DNA of 64,000 nt, taken from Pragia fontium DSM 5563 = ATCC 49100. Its GTDB lineage: Bacteria; Pseudomonadota; Gammaproteobacteria; Enterobacterales; Enterobacteriaceae. How positions within the stretch are numbered: the stretch's first letter is position 1; every line of letters begins with the position of its first letter. Location: assembly GCF_900112475.1 (NCBI RefSeq), contig NZ_FOLW01000005.1:1-64000 (forward strand), in the 5' to 3' direction. Below are positions 1 to 9,195 of the stretch, piece after piece. The notes beneath the pieces were generated by a model that was given only the letters and a program-made list of their open reading frames with translations, ran no database searches and was not told the origin of the DNA. Made by a program: the position numbers and the translations under genes.

Positions 1-28
1 ATTGACTTAATAACGATACAGAATCGGT

Positions 29-105
29 GGAGCGGTAGTTCAGTTGGTTAGAATACCTGCCTGTCACGCAGGGGGTCGCGGGTTCGAGTCCCGTCCGTTC
101 CGCCA
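29..105 (+). tRNA. aspU: tRNA-Asp (GTC anticodon), aspU position
   Basis: A 77-nt cloverleaf that starts GGAGCGGTAGTTCAG, carries the anticodon GTC in the loop CTGTCAC, has the T-arm GGTTCGAGTCC and ends in an encoded CCA. It closely matches enterobacterial tRNA-Asp. A second identical copy lies at 10076-10152. In E. coli the matching gene ends the rrnH operon, so the 28 bases before it are probably the spacer after a 5S rRNA outside the window; that part is inference. A strong intrinsic terminator follows after 10 bases. Confidence 0.97.
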
Positions 106-115
106 CTTATTTTAG

Positions 116-145
116 AAGGCCTGCTATGATAGCAGGCCTTTTTTA
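116..145 (+). terminator. Intrinsic terminator after tRNA-Asp
   Basis: The inverted repeat AAGGCCTGCTA / TAGCAGGCCTT encloses a short loop and is followed by a T run. It ends the tRNA transcript, and the presumed rRNA operon upstream. Confidence 0.9.
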
Positions 146-886
146 TTGTGAGTTTTAAACATACCTATCTATTCTTCTCTCATATATCAATATGGATATT
201 ATTTTATAGCCATCGTCCTCTGCATTTAGCGCTTGATTATCTATATAGATGGAATAGATATGATTAGTCTAAGAGCAGATATTAAAGCTATGCTTAAACA
301 TGGGTTTTTATCTATCTAATTTACTTATCGCTACAAAGTATTGGGTGTTATTTCTTAAATTATTCCTCGCCGAGGATATCTTGATTTGTTTTTACTGTCA
401 GTATGATGGTGTGTTTTTATTGGTATCATATGTGAGAAGCTGTTTTTATAACTGAAATTTTATTGGTTATCATAATAAAAGTGAGAATATATTGATATAC
501 AAGGAATATCACATGAACTTTAATCTCATATATTATTATTGATTTTTATTAAATCTTATTCTCTCTCTTTTGTGATACTGGTATCTTATATTTTCCCATC
601 TAATATCAGTTGATTATTCTATCTGTTTAAATTTTAATTCTGCTTACTCTCAATTGAGGTTTTTTTTTAGTTTATTCATCTGTGATGGGTTAAATTTTGC
701 TATTTATTGAACAACTCTTCTGGTATTGAATTCTATTTTCTTATTTCTATAATCATTTCGACTTAGCGATTAAGACTTTTTATTATTTTTGCTAAGTAAT
801 TATTAATTAACCAATGTGTTATATGGTCATGGAGTTATTATTAATTAAGTGGCGTATTCGCATTATTTCAAAATAAGGAAATTATT
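146..886. other. AT-rich intergenic segment upstream of the microcin-like gene
   Basis: About 740 bases of strikingly AT-rich sequence with no convincing gene on either strand. The only small ORFs are very short (for example 19 codons at 260, and 9 codons at about 513 behind an AAGGAA). The 11-bp direct repeat TTATTAATTAA occurs at 800-810 and 838-848, just before the peptide gene, and could be a regulator site. No immunity gene is recognisable. The composition suggests horizontally acquired DNA that could be silenced by H-NS; this is inference. Confidence 0.5.
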
Positions 887-1030
887 ATGAAAGAGATTGA
901 ACTTCATCATGGTAAGAAAGCTGTTGGCGGTTGTTTGATTTGGAAACTGATCTGCTGGAAGCCTTGCAGACCTTGTAAACCAAAACCACCTTGTGGTGGC
1001 GGTAACGGCGGCGGTACTGGCCCTCGTTAA
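887..1030 (+). CDS. Class II microcin-like secreted peptide precursor (47 aa)
   Basis: A 47-residue ORF with an AAGGAA ribosome site at 875-880. Residues 1-15, MKEIELHHGKKAVGG, have the length and form of class II microcin leaders: MR/K-E-I/L start, hydrophobic residue before the end, and the cleavage pair Gly14-Gly15. Cleavage would release a 32-residue core starting at Cys16. The core has five Cys (16, 23, 27, 30, 36), two Trp, a Pro-Cys-basic segment KPCRPCKPKPPC and a Gly-rich tail ending TGPR. It has no acidic residue and a net charge of about +6. The next genes encode the matching C39 exporter and fusion protein. I recognise no family for the core. It could be an antibacterial peptide, a metal-binding peptide or a signal. 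No modification enzyme lies nearby. Confidence 0.75.
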   Translation: MKEIELHHGKKAVGGCLIWKLICWKPCRPCKPKPPCGGGNGGGTGPR

Positions 1031-1050
1031 TTCTTATCTGTAAGTAATAT

Positions 1051-1077
1051 TAGCGCTCTCATATATTGAGAGCGCTA
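1051..1077 (+). promoter_or_regulatory. Intercistronic hairpin between peptide gene and exporter
   Basis: A perfect 10-bp inverted repeat, TAGCGCTCTC / GAGAGCGCTA, lies 21 bases after the peptide stop codon and is not followed by a T run. Such hairpins between a precursor gene and its exporter commonly stabilise the upstream mRNA or attenuate transcription, so that peptide outnumbers exporter. The role here is inferred. Confidence 0.6.
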
Positions 1078-1139
1078 TATAAACCCTTTTAATTCCTTAA
1101 ATAGGGTGAATACGATATTAATAATTTGAATAATAAAAA

Positions 1140-3272
1140 ATGAACTTTTCATGGCCAGGAAGCCTGACTTCTCCTCATCAGGTACCACTTATACTTCAAC
1201 ATGAATATACAGAATGTGGATTAGCTTGTTTAGCTATGGTGATGGGCGCTTATGGCCATCGTACAACGCTTTCTGAATTACGGCGAGAATATCCAATCTC
1301 TTTAGAGGGAGGAACTTCTATCGCAGATTTAGCTGAATTTGCTATAACGAAAGGAATGACGCCAAGACTTCTTCAAGGGGAAATTGAAGATGTTCCACAG
1401 CTAACTTTTCCAGTTATTGCATTTTGGCGCAATTCACATTTTGTCGTTATTACCGAAGCAACTTCTTCCACTCTTTGCGTACATGACCCCATTTTGGGGG
1501 AGCAACAATATACATTAGAAGAAGCCCGCGCCCTGTTTTCTCAATACGTATTAGAATTAAGACCAACAACCAGCTTTAAAAAGCGTCAGCCTTCTGATGC
1601 ATTAAAGATGGGGACTTTAATTAGTTGGGTCAATGAGCACGGTAAGAATCAAATTATTCTATTAATGCTGATGTTCTTCGGATTGCTGTTGCTGTTGGCC
1701 GTTCCTTCCTATGTTCAGTTGGTTATCGATCAGGCGATACAGAAAAGTGATTTTGATCTGGCGATTCTATTGACCTGTATTTTTTCAATGGTCTTTTTGT
1801 TTCAGGCTATGACCCAATTATTAAGAACGTTGTTGGAGGTTGTGGCGCGTAATCTGAGTTATGACCAATTGAGCCAAACGGCCTGGCGGCATAATTTGAG
1901 TTTGGGGTTATCGTATTTTCAGCGTCGTCCTTTAGGGACCGTTTTGGCGATAGACAAGTCATTGGAAGCCTGTTCAGAATTTATCAGTAATGGTTATGCC
2001 AAGCTGATTTATTCCATCGTCATGGCATTGATTAGCCTGATATGCATGTTTTTGTATAACGTTGAGATGGCGGCATGGACACTACTGCTCATGTCGATAT
2101 TCTTCTTGATCCGTTATGCTTTGATTCGGCCGTTTAGACGAGCGGTGGATAAAGAGATTGCTGAATCAGCCCAATATGAATCGTTACTCGCTGAAACTCA
2201 TGAAGGAATTGCCTGTATTAAATCCAGTGCTATCGAAGCTGGCCGGGGAGCGGTTCTGGATAAGGCCATGCGCCGGTCTGTTGAAGCCCGCATTCGTAAA
2301 GATCAACTTACGGCCAAGTTTAATGCTGGTTCGATGATGGTGGTCAATGCCGAGCAACTGCTAGTCGTGTGCTTGGGTGCCTGGATGGTTATTCAAGGTG
2401 AGATTTCAATTGGTATGCTTTATGCCTACCTTTCCTATAAGCAATATTTTGCCGATAGCACTGTTGATGTTGCTGAAGGTTTACTGCATAAAGCCGCATT
2501 AGAAGCGCCATTGTCACGAATTTCTGACATGATGGCGACGGAATCAGAAGCTAAAAGCTTTGGTAATAAACGCTGTCCTCATCCATTACAACAAATTGAG
2601 CTGAATAATCTCTTTTTTGCTTACCCTAATCGCGCTTTGATTCTGGATGATATTTCTACCGTTTGGCATCGAAAGCAAGAAGTCGTGCTGGTTGGCCCGA
2701 GTGGTTCGGGTAAAACAACATTACTACGAATGCTGAATGCGATGTTAAGCCCTACCAGCGGCGATATTTTCTATGATGGCATCAATCAAAAAGAGATCAC
2801 TCCTGAATCATTACGTAAGCATGTTCGAGTTATCCATGCTGATGAACATGTGTTTTCTGGGACGATTCTGGAAAATATTTCTGGCTTTAGCTATCAGCCA
2901 GACTTATCCCGGGTGAAAGAGGTTTGTCGAATTGCTGAGATAGCAGAGGTTGTTGAGTTGCTATCTCATGGTTATGAAACTGAAATTATGCCCGGTGACT
3001 CTTATCTCTCCGCTGGGGAAAAGCAGCGTTTAGTATTAGCCAGAGCGTTGTACCATCAGCCTGATTTTTTGTTGTGTGATGAATTAACCGCCAATATGGA
3101 TCAGAAAACGGCGCATAAGATTTTACACAATCTGAGAGAGTTGGATCTGGGGCTGATTTTTATTACTCATACGCCTGAACAAGTTTATCAGCAGGGAGCA
3201 CTGTATATTTTACAACAAGGTAAGTTGATTGAAATTGATGAACCTAAACGTTATCTGCAGCAGCAAAGTTAA
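1140..3272 (+). CDS. Peptidase C39-containing bacteriocin ABC exporter (CvaB type)
   Basis: A 710-residue inner-membrane exporter that would cleave double-glycine leaders and pump out the mature peptide. The N-terminal C39 protease (about residues 15-145) shows the catalytic Cys in ECGLACLAMV, the His in SHFVVI and the Asp in VHDPILG. A transmembrane domain spans about residues 165-440. The ATPase domain has Walker A GPSGSGKT, signature LSAGEKQR and Walker B DFLLCDE. Length and order match CvaB of the colicin V system. It sits between the peptide gene and a fusion-protein gene, with only 5 bases to the next ORF. The ribosome site before the ATG is weak, so expression may depend on coupling. 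The outer-membrane partner would be TolC, encoded elsewhere. No dedicated immunity gene was found. Confidence 0.93.
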   Translation: MNFSWPGSLTSPHQVPLILQHEYTECGLACLAMVMGAYGHRTTLSELRREYPISLEGGTSIADLAEFAITKGMTPRLLQGEIEDVPQLTFPVIAFWRNSHFVVITEATSSTLCVHDPILGEQQYTLEEARALFSQYVLELRPTTSFKKRQPSDALKMGTLISWVNEHGKNQIILLMLMFFGLLLLLAVPSYVQLVIDQAIQKSDFDLAILLTCIFSMVFLFQAMTQLLRTLLEVVARNLSYDQLSQTAWRHNLSLGLSYFQRRPLGTVLAIDKSLEACSEFISNGYAKLIYSIVMALISLICMFLYNVEMAAWTLLLMSIFFLIRYALIRPFRRAVDKEIAESAQYESLLAETHEGIACIKSSAIEAGRGAVLDKAMRRSVEARIRKDQLTAKFNAGSMMVVNAEQLLVVCLGAWMVIQGEISIGMLYAYLSYKQYFADSTVDVAEGLLHKAALEAPLSRISDMMATESEAKSFGNKRCPHPLQQIELNNLFFAYPNRALILDDISTVWHRKQEVVLVGPSGSGKTTLLRMLNAMLSPTSGDIFYDGINQKEITPESLRKHVRVIHADEHVFSGTILENISGFSYQPDLSRVKEVCRIAEIAEVVELLSHGYETEIMPGDSYLSAGEKQRLVLARALYHQPDFLLCDELTANMDQKTAHKILHNLRELDLGLIFITHTPEQVYQQGALYILQQGKLIEIDEPKRYLQQQS

Positions 3273-3301
3273 GTAATATGATCGCAAAAGGAAAGAGCAC
3301 C

Positions 3302-4531
3302 ATGGAAGATAAATCAGATTTATCAGCACGTAATACCGCTTCATTTTACCGAATCAGTCTGGTGAATTTGCGTTCGGTAATATTACTTTTTATTAGCGCA
3401 CTGGTGTGTTTTATTCTATTTTCTATTTTTTTCAAATTCAATGACAGCGTTGCTGCGCGCGGTATTTTAATTAGTCCCGAAGGGGATATACAGGTAAAAG
3501 CGCCAGAGTCTGGTACGTTGATTGAATTTGCCGTTATTCCTGGGCAGAAAGTGACTGCCAATAGTGTTTTGTTTTGGATATCCAAGGATCATGGCGTTGG
3601 CAGTACGCCGTTAAGTAAATATAACCATGAGCGCTTAAGCCTTGAGTTAGAGCGCGCTAAGGCTCGCTTATCATTACTGGATAATTTGAAGCAGCAGCAG
3701 ACTCAACGATTTGAGCAGCAGCAAAAATTGTACGATGACAGTTTGCAGACGATGCGCACTAAGCAAGTGCAGCTTAAAACACTCAGTGCTAACGCTCGTC
3801 GTAAATATCAAGCCAGTAGGCAGCTAGCGGAAAAAAGTCTGGTTTCACGTACCGAACTGGATGAAGTGAATAGCAATATGCTAACGCAAGAGCTTAATGA
3901 GAAGATTGAAAACGGTAATATTTTGGATCTGGAAAATCGTAAAAGTGCCGCGGTGAGCGCCCATCAAATTGAAATTAATAGTATCGAGAATGAACAGTTT
4001 ACGCTACGGACTCAGATCAGCGATATTAAGCGCCAGATTCTGACGGATGGCACTAACCGAATTGCGGTACTGGCTCCCTCAGATGGTACGATTCTCTCTA
4101 TTAACTTACCGAAAGGCAGGGGGCTTTTAGCGAATGAAGAAACCGTAATGGTGCTTCGCTTGAGTGAGCCTGCGTATATGCAGGCATATCTGTACATACC
4201 GGCAACCGGTGTGGGTAATTTGGAAATGAATAAAGAAGTCAGACTACGTTTTGATGCTTTTCCGGTAGATAAATATGGTTCAGTCACCGCTAAACTGGAA
4301 GAAATGCACCCGGTTGCCATTGATCTAAAGTCAATGATGATTGAGGGGGATGTAAAACAAAACTACTATCTGGCACGTTTAACGATCCCTCCTTCATTTC
4401 GTGATGCTTACGGTAGCCAACATTTATTATTGGGTGGGATGACGCTAAATGCCGATTTGACCATTGACCGTAAACCACTAATCATGTTGTTGTTAAGTCC
4501 GCTGGAAAGAGTTCGTCAGCGATTCTTTTAA
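3302..4531 (+). CDS. HlyD/CvaA-type membrane fusion protein
   Basis: The periplasmic adaptor that would join the C39 exporter to TolC. The chosen start gives 409 residues and begins MEDKSDLSARN. It follows AAGGAAAG at 3288-3295; an earlier ATG at 3278 would add 8 residues but has a poor ribosome site. One transmembrane segment lies near the N-terminus (SVILLFISALVCFILFSIFF). It is followed by a lipoyl-like half motif, a long Gln/Lys-rich coiled coil (about residues 95-245), the second lipoyl half (IAVLAPSDGTILSINLPKG) and a beta-barrel. This is the family's usual order and length. It is almost certainly co-transcribed with the exporter. Confidence 0.9.
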   Translation: MEDKSDLSARNTASFYRISLVNLRSVILLFISALVCFILFSIFFKFNDSVAARGILISPEGDIQVKAPESGTLIEFAVIPGQKVTANSVLFWISKDHGVGSTPLSKYNHERLSLELERAKARLSLLDNLKQQQTQRFEQQQKLYDDSLQTMRTKQVQLKTLSANARRKYQASRQLAEKSLVSRTELDEVNSNMLTQELNEKIENGNILDLENRKSAAVSAHQIEINSIENEQFTLRTQISDIKRQILTDGTNRIAVLAPSDGTILSINLPKGRGLLANEETVMVLRLSEPAYMQAYLYIPATGVGNLEMNKEVRLRFDAFPVDKYGSVTAKLEEMHPVAIDLKSMMIEGDVKQNYYLARLTIPPSFRDAYGSQHLLLGGMTLNADLTIDRKPLIMLLLSPLERVRQRFF

Positions 4532-4738
4532 GTGCAGTAGAGCGTAGGGCCTACTCATTATTATCTGGTACCTATTCTTGATGAATGCATCGTGATGACC
4601 GTTCTTGACGTTTTTATTATTGGTTTAACGTTGAGTTTCTGGTTTGAAACCCCTATAACAGGATAAAGTAATCTTTATCTTCTGCTCATGGATGGGGTGT
4701 ATAATCTCAGGAAGAGAATTTCTTAATGACAGGCTCTA

Positions 4739-5533
4739 ATGGTGCGGAAAAAAAATTTTTCCATGAGGTATGCGGCGGGATTACCTGCCGAACGTATTTT
4801 CCCTGGTGTTCTTGCTGATACAGGGCAGTTAATCACGCCTCCGCTTCAGTCTTTACCGACGAATGGCGCGTTAAGCGTCATGGTGTGGAATATCTTCAAA
4901 CAGCAGCGAACAAACTGGTTAAACGTACTTAAAAAGTACGGCTTAGAAAGCCAACTGGTTTTGCTACAAGAAGCCCAGACTACACCTGAGCTGCTCCATT
5001 TTGCGACCTCTAACTATCTGGCAACAGATCAAGTACCAGCAATTGTTATGCCTCAGTATTCACTTGGGGTCATGACGCTGTCTTGCGCGAATCCTATTTA
5101 TTGTTGCCCTTTAAGGGAACGTGAACCGCTGTTACGTCTATCTAAATCGGCTTTGGTAACGGTATATCCATTAGATGATGGGCGGCAGCTGATGGTGGTG
5201 AATATCCATGCGGTTAATTTCAGCATTGGTGTCGATATTTATAAGCAGCAGTTAAAGCCGATTGGTGAGCAGATCCTTCAACATAAAGGACCGGTAATAC
5301 TGGCCGGAGACTTTAATGCCTGGAGTAGGCAGCGATTACATTCGTTATATCGTTTTTCAACGCTGACAGGATTACAGGAAGTCCGCTTTTCTCGCGATTG
5401 GCGAAAAAAAGCATTTGGCCGTCCTTTGGACTTTGTTTTTTATCGTGGATTACAGGTTGAAGAAGCATCGGTTTTAGTGACGGAAGCATCAGACCACAAT
5501 CCGTTACTGGTGAGGTTCCACGCTAATCCATGA
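4739..5533 (+). CDS. yafD: YafD, endonuclease/exonuclease/phosphatase-family protein
   Basis: A 264-residue protein very similar to E. coli YafD (about 266 residues), including [43 protein letters not shown] and ASDHNPLLV. These are the Glu, Asp-Asn and Asp-His motifs of the EEP nuclease/phosphatase fold. The exact substrate is not established; the family hydrolyses phosphodiesters in a Mg-dependent way. It is convergent with mltD, with 23 bases between stops. An inverted repeat, CCACGCTAAT / ATTAGCGTGG (5518-5546), covers its stop codon but lacks a T run. Its position before mltD-gloB is the conserved enterobacterial order. Confidence 0.95.
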   Translation: MVRKKNFSMRYAAGLPAERIFPGVLADTGQLITPPLQSLPTNGALSVMVWNIFKQQRTNWLNVLKKYGLESQLVLLQEAQTTPELLHFATSNYLATDQVPAIVMPQYSLGVMTLSCANPIYCCPLREREPLLRLSKSALVTVYPLDDGRQLMVVNIHAVNFSIGVDIYKQQLKPIGEQILQHKGPVILAGDFNAWSRQRLHSLYRFSTLTGLQEVRFSRDWRKKAFGRPLDFVFYRGLQVEEASVLVTEASDHNPLLVRFHANP

Positions 5534-5556
5534 CGAATTAGCGTGGAGAGACAGGA

Positions 5557-7071
5557 TTAGCGTTTATACAGCGTTAACGTATCACCCGGCTGAAGATTGT
5601 GTACATCCTCCAGGCTTGAATTCCACTTCAGCACATCATTAATATCGACTTTATGACGTCTGGCAATACTAGTGAGAGAATCGCCCTTACGTACACGATA
5701 AGTGATACCACGATTACTGCTGTTGCGGGTAATCTGGAGCGTTTGTCCCACTTTCAGTTTGCTGTTTTTAGCCAGTTTATTCCAACTTTGGATATCGCTG
5801 GTTTTAACTTTATGACGTTTAGCAATGGAAGAAAGGGTATCACCTGCGCGAACGGCGTATTTAACCTTTGAGGTTGCTCGGCTACTGGCGATTTGCGCTA
5901 TCTGAGCTTGTTGAACCGTTAGCTGAGCGATATATTCACCAGATAGCGGCAAAGTAATTTTCTGACCAGGGGCAACCTGTGCAGTTAAATTATTTGCTTG
6001 CTTGATTGAATCTATGCTGATGCCATAACGTTTAGCTAAAATTTCAATGGTTTCACCCTGAACAACACGATGCTCACCCCAGTTAACCAGATTCATTTCA
6101 CCACGGGTTAGTGATGCCTCTAGCTTTTTGGCATTTTTAACCGGCAGCATAATTGCGTGTGGGCCATTAGGGGCGGTGACATTATGTTTGTAGCCAGCAT
6201 TATAGGTTTTTAGCTTTTGCAGCGGCATGTCAGCCATTTTCGCCGCTTGAGTGAGTTCGATTTGTTGGCCCACTTCAATACGGGTCAAAGCACGATTCAG
6301 ATTGCTATTTGGCAGATCGAGGCCGTAACGGTCACTGTTCTTCACCATTTCGCTGAGAGCCAGCAGTTTGGGAATATAGCGCATTGTTTCTTTCGGTAAA
6401 TTCAGAGACCAGTAGTCTGTAGGACGACCCTTCGCCTGATTTTCCTTGATCGCATTGAGTACTCGGCCTTCGCCAGAGTTATAGGCAGCAATTGTTAATA
6501 GCCAATCCCCATCGAACAGACCGTTTAAGCGCTCCAACATATCCAGCGCTGCGGTTGTTGACTGTGCGACATCTCTGCGCCCGTCATACCACTTATCTTG
6601 CTTAAGACCGTAGTAGAGGCCAGTTGTCGGTACAATTTGCCATATTCCCGCAGCTGCGGCTGAGGAGGTAGCATTGGGATTAAAAGCGCTCTCCACTATG
6701 GGAAGTAGTACCAGTTCCATTGGCATATCACGATCTTTGATCTGGCTGACGATCCAGTATACATACGGTTCAGCCCGCAACGTTACATCGTGGAGATAGC
6801 TCTTGTGTTTGAGGTAGTACTCTTTTTGTTCACGAATCCGCTCGTTTTGCGGAATCTCCATTTCCAGCCCTTCACTGACAGCCTGCCATAAATTTTTCTC
6901 AGTCTGGCCGTCTTCATCCATAAGCCAGTCGATATCTGTTTGAGAATTACGTGCAAAAAAGTCATTAGCTGAAGACGGATTCTGCTTCGTTGTTGGTGTC
7001 GAAACCTGATGATTAGTACTCTGACATCCGACAAGTAATACAGAAGCGAATAAAATCGCTTTGGCCTTCAT
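5557..7071 (-). CDS. mltD: Membrane-bound lytic murein transglycosylase D
   Basis: An outer-membrane lipoprotein that cleaves peptidoglycan glycan strands to 1,6-anhydro products. The chosen start gives 504 residues, MKAKAILFASVLLVGC, with a lipobox LVGC; an ATG two codons upstream is possible. The SLT domain (about residues 100-250) contains the catalytic Glu in IVESAFNP, then AAGIWQI and AAYNSGEGRV. The C-terminus carries three LysM peptidoglycan-binding repeats, at about residues 335-380, 405-450 and 460-503. E. coli MltD has 452 residues and two clear LysM units, so this copy has gained or kept one. It is transcribed leftward, downstream of gloB with the same polarity. Confidence 0.96.
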   Translation of the reverse strand: MKAKAILFASVLLVGCQSTNHQVSTPTTKQNPSSANDFFARNSQTDIDWLMDEDGQTEKNLWQAVSEGLEMEIPQNERIREQKEYYLKHKSYLHDVTLRAEPYVYWIVSQIKDRDMPMELVLLPIVESAFNPNATSSAAAAGIWQIVPTTGLYYGLKQDKWYDGRRDVAQSTTAALDMLERLNGLFDGDWLLTIAAYNSGEGRVLNAIKENQAKGRPTDYWSLNLPKETMRYIPKLLALSEMVKNSDRYGLDLPNSNLNRALTRIEVGQQIELTQAAKMADMPLQKLKTYNAGYKHNVTAPNGPHAIMLPVKNAKKLEASLTRGEMNLVNWGEHRVVQGETIEILAKRYGISIDSIKQANNLTAQVAPGQKITLPLSGEYIAQLTVQQAQIAQIASSRATSKVKYAVRAGDTLSSIAKRHKVKTSDIQSWNKLAKNSKLKVGQTLQITRNSSNRGITYRVRKGDSLTSIARRHKVDINDVLKWNSSLEDVHNLQPGDTLTLYKR

Positions 7072-7147
7072 ATGCATTAAAATATTATTGGTTGATTAAA
7101 AGTCGACCGATAATACTTGGAGTGGCGCTATAACTCAACAAAAAGCG

Positions 7148-7903
7148 TCAGTAATTGTCCTTCATTGCTCTTAACTGTTTAAAAACCTGCCAAATTTCGA
7201 TAGTTGGATCATTGATGCCTAACTTTCTTTGTAAATCAATTTGATGACATCTTAGAAAAAGATTAATTTTTCGTTCTAACTGTAGCTCAGTTGGCACTGA
7301 AGCTTGGTTTTCTGCCCTTAATTGCTCAATTTGTTGCTGATATGTTTCAATGTCGATATCTTCTGGTAAAACATAGTTTGCGAAACGTAAATTAGACAGC
7401 GTATATTCGTGAGCGCAGCATACTTTTGTGTTATCGGGCAATGCAGCTAGCTTTTGAATTGAATGGTACATCTGTTTAGCAGTGCCTTCGAATATACGTC
7501 CGCATCCTGCTGAAAACAGTGTGTCACCGCAGAACAGATAAGGTGAGCAATAGAAGGCGATATGGCCGATGGTATGACCCGGCACATCAAGTACTGAGAA
7601 CGTCATTCCTCCAGCGACAACATGATCGCCTTCTTTAACGATGATTTGCGCCCCTTTACTGCGAGTTTCTTCAGGCCCATAAACCTTTAGCGCTGGATAA
7701 TGTCTAACTAACTCAGCTACACCACCAGTATGATCGTTGTGATGATGGGTTAACAAAATGGCATCAGGTGTTAATTGATGTTGTTGCAACGCCTGAATTA
7801 CGGGGTGAGCCGTGCCGGGGTCGACAATGATGGTTGTTTGACTATCTTTGGTTAATAGCCAAATGTAATTGTCCTGAAATGCGGGAATACTGATAAGATG
7901 CAT
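7148..7903 (-). CDS. gloB: Hydroxyacylglutathione hydrolase (glyoxalase II)
   Basis: A 251-residue metallo-beta-lactamase-fold enzyme that hydrolyses S-lactoylglutathione to lactate and glutathione, the second step of methylglyoxal detoxification. The metal-binding motif [10 protein letters not shown] lies at about residues 51-60. Further ligands lie in [15 protein letters not shown] and CCAHEYT. The C-terminal HAGH domain ([20 protein letters not shown]) is complete. Length equals the E. coli protein (251). It is divergent from yafS, with 44 bases between starts that must hold both promoters. Confidence 0.97.
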   Translation of the reverse strand: MHLISIPAFQDNYIWLLTKDSQTTIIVDPGTAHPVIQALQQHQLTPDAILLTHHHNDHTGGVAELVRHYPALKVYGPEETRSKGAQIIVKEGDHVVAGGMTFSVLDVPGHTIGHIAFYCSPYLFCGDTLFSAGCGRIFEGTAKQMYHSIQKLAALPDNTKVCCAHEYTLSNLRFANYVLPEDIDIETYQQQIEQLRAENQASVPTELQLERKINLFLRCHQIDLQRKLGINDPTIEIWQVFKQLRAMKDNY

Positions 7904-7947
7904 GATGGTCCCCTGATTTTAAATGCTACTAATAGAGATAATAATTC

Positions 7948-8667
7948 ATGAGAGCTGCCCGCACAGATAAAATTATCGCACCGCCAGCATCTTGGGATGA
8001 GTTATCTCATGGGGGAGCTTATCGTATAGCGTTAGAGCAACAATTAGAACCATGGTGGCCGAAATTATTTGGTTTTCACTTATTGAAACTGGGTAATCTA
8101 AGTGCGGCGATCAATACAGAAAAATGTCAGATTGCTCACCATATTAATGTTTCTGCATCGGGCGAACAGATAGATATTTATGCGGATAACCTGCAATTGC
8201 CCTTTATCGATAAAACCCTGGATGCCTGTTTATTGGCTAATACCTTAGCCTATTCGGAAGATCCCCACGGTATTTTACGCGAAGTTGATCGCATTTTAAT
8301 TGATGATGGCTGGTTAATCATCAGTGGATTCAATCCGTTCAGCTTTGTTGGCATCGGAAAGATGGTGCCGATGGTAAGAAAAAAACACCCCTATGCCAGC
8401 CGTATGTTCAGTAAAATGCGTATGATTGACTGGCTAAGCCTGCTGAATTATGAAGTGCTGTATCATTCACAGTTTCAGAGCGTGCCTTGGGGAGCACAAA
8501 ACGGTTTTTTGAGCACTCACATACCGGCTTTTGGTTGTCAGAGTTTAATTATTGCCCGCAAACGGACCATTCCTTTAACGTTGAATCCGCTTTTATCATT
8601 TAAAAAACGTTTTCGTGTGAGGTCTGGTGCCGTTGGCGCAACGAAAAATATGCCGAATGGCGATTAA
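7948..8667 (+). CDS. yafS: YafS, class I SAM-dependent methyltransferase-like protein
   Basis: A 239-residue protein in the conserved gloB-yafS-rnhA-dnaQ order. It has a methyltransferase-like fold: a degenerate first motif near HHINVSASGEQIDIYADN, then LPFIDKTLDACLLANTLAYSED and the REVDRILIDDGWLIISGFNP segment typical of methyltransferase domain 11. The substrate is unknown in E. coli as well. It is convergent with rnhA, with 13 bases between stops. Confidence 0.9.
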   Translation: MRAARTDKIIAPPASWDELSHGGAYRIALEQQLEPWWPKLFGFHLLKLGNLSAAINTEKCQIAHHINVSASGEQIDIYADNLQLPFIDKTLDACLLANTLAYSEDPHGILREVDRILIDDGWLIISGFNPFSFVGIGKMVPMVRKKHPYASRMFSKMRMIDWLSLLNYEVLYHSQFQSVPWGAQNGFLSTHIPAFGCQSLIIARKRTIPLTLNPLLSFKKRFRVRSGAVGATKNMPNGD

Positions 8668-8680
8668 ACTTTAGTTTATT

Positions 8681-9148
8681 CTAGGCTTCAGGGGTGTAAC
8701 CGGTATCGGTTAGCGTTGGGTTTTCAGCCGCTGTTTTGGCTAAAATATCGCAACGTTCATTTTCTTCGTGACCGGCATGGCCTTTTACCCAATGCCATTC
8801 GACATTATGGTGAGTAATCGCCTGATCGAGCCGTAACCAAAGATCGACATTTTTAACCGGCTTTTTATCGGCAGTTTTCCAACCCCGCTTTTTCCAGTTA
8901 TGGATCCATTTCATGATACCTTGTCGTACATACTGACTATCGGTACTCAGGGAGACACTACAGGGAGCGGTTAACGACTCCAGAGCGGTAATGGCCGCCA
9001 GAAGTTCCATCCGATTATTGGTCGTGAGAAAATATCCTGCACTAAGGGTTTTCTCATGCTGTTTATAGCGTAAAATAGCACCATAGCCACCGGGCCCAGG
9101 ATTACCCAGACAGGAGCCATCGGTGAATATTTCTACCTGTTTAAGCAT
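8681..9148 (-). CDS. rnhA: Ribonuclease HI
   Basis: A 155-residue enzyme that cuts the RNA strand of RNA-DNA hybrids. The start [12 protein letters not shown] was chosen because it gives exactly the E. coli length; an in-frame ATG 57 bases upstream would overlap the dnaQ promoter region. The catalytic residues are visible as Asp in [14 protein letters not shown], Glu in NRMELLAA, Asp in STDSQYV and the later Asp in ENERCDILA. The basic protrusion [17 protein letters not shown] is present. Divergent from dnaQ with 47 bases between starts, the classic overlapping-promoter layout. Confidence 0.97.
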   Translation of the reverse strand: MLKQVEIFTDGSCLGNPGPGGYGAILRYKQHEKTLSAGYFLTTNNRMELLAAITALESLTAPCSVSLSTDSQYVRQGIMKWIHNWKKRGWKTADKKPVKNVDLWLRLDQAITHHNVEWHWVKGHAGHEENERCDILAKTAAENPTLTDTGYTPEA

Positions 9149-9195
9149 ATCTGGTAGACTCATCATAAAGTTGAAAACGGTAAGTCTGACACAAA

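Noticed and set aside
1-28. 5S rRNA end before the first tRNA-Asp
   Set aside because: Only 28 bases are available and they do not include recognisable 5S sequence; it may lie just outside.
513-542. A nine-codon ORF with three Tyr codons after AAGGAA, possibly a leader peptide
   Set aside because: Too short to support and without attenuator hairpins; likely chance in AT-rich DNA.
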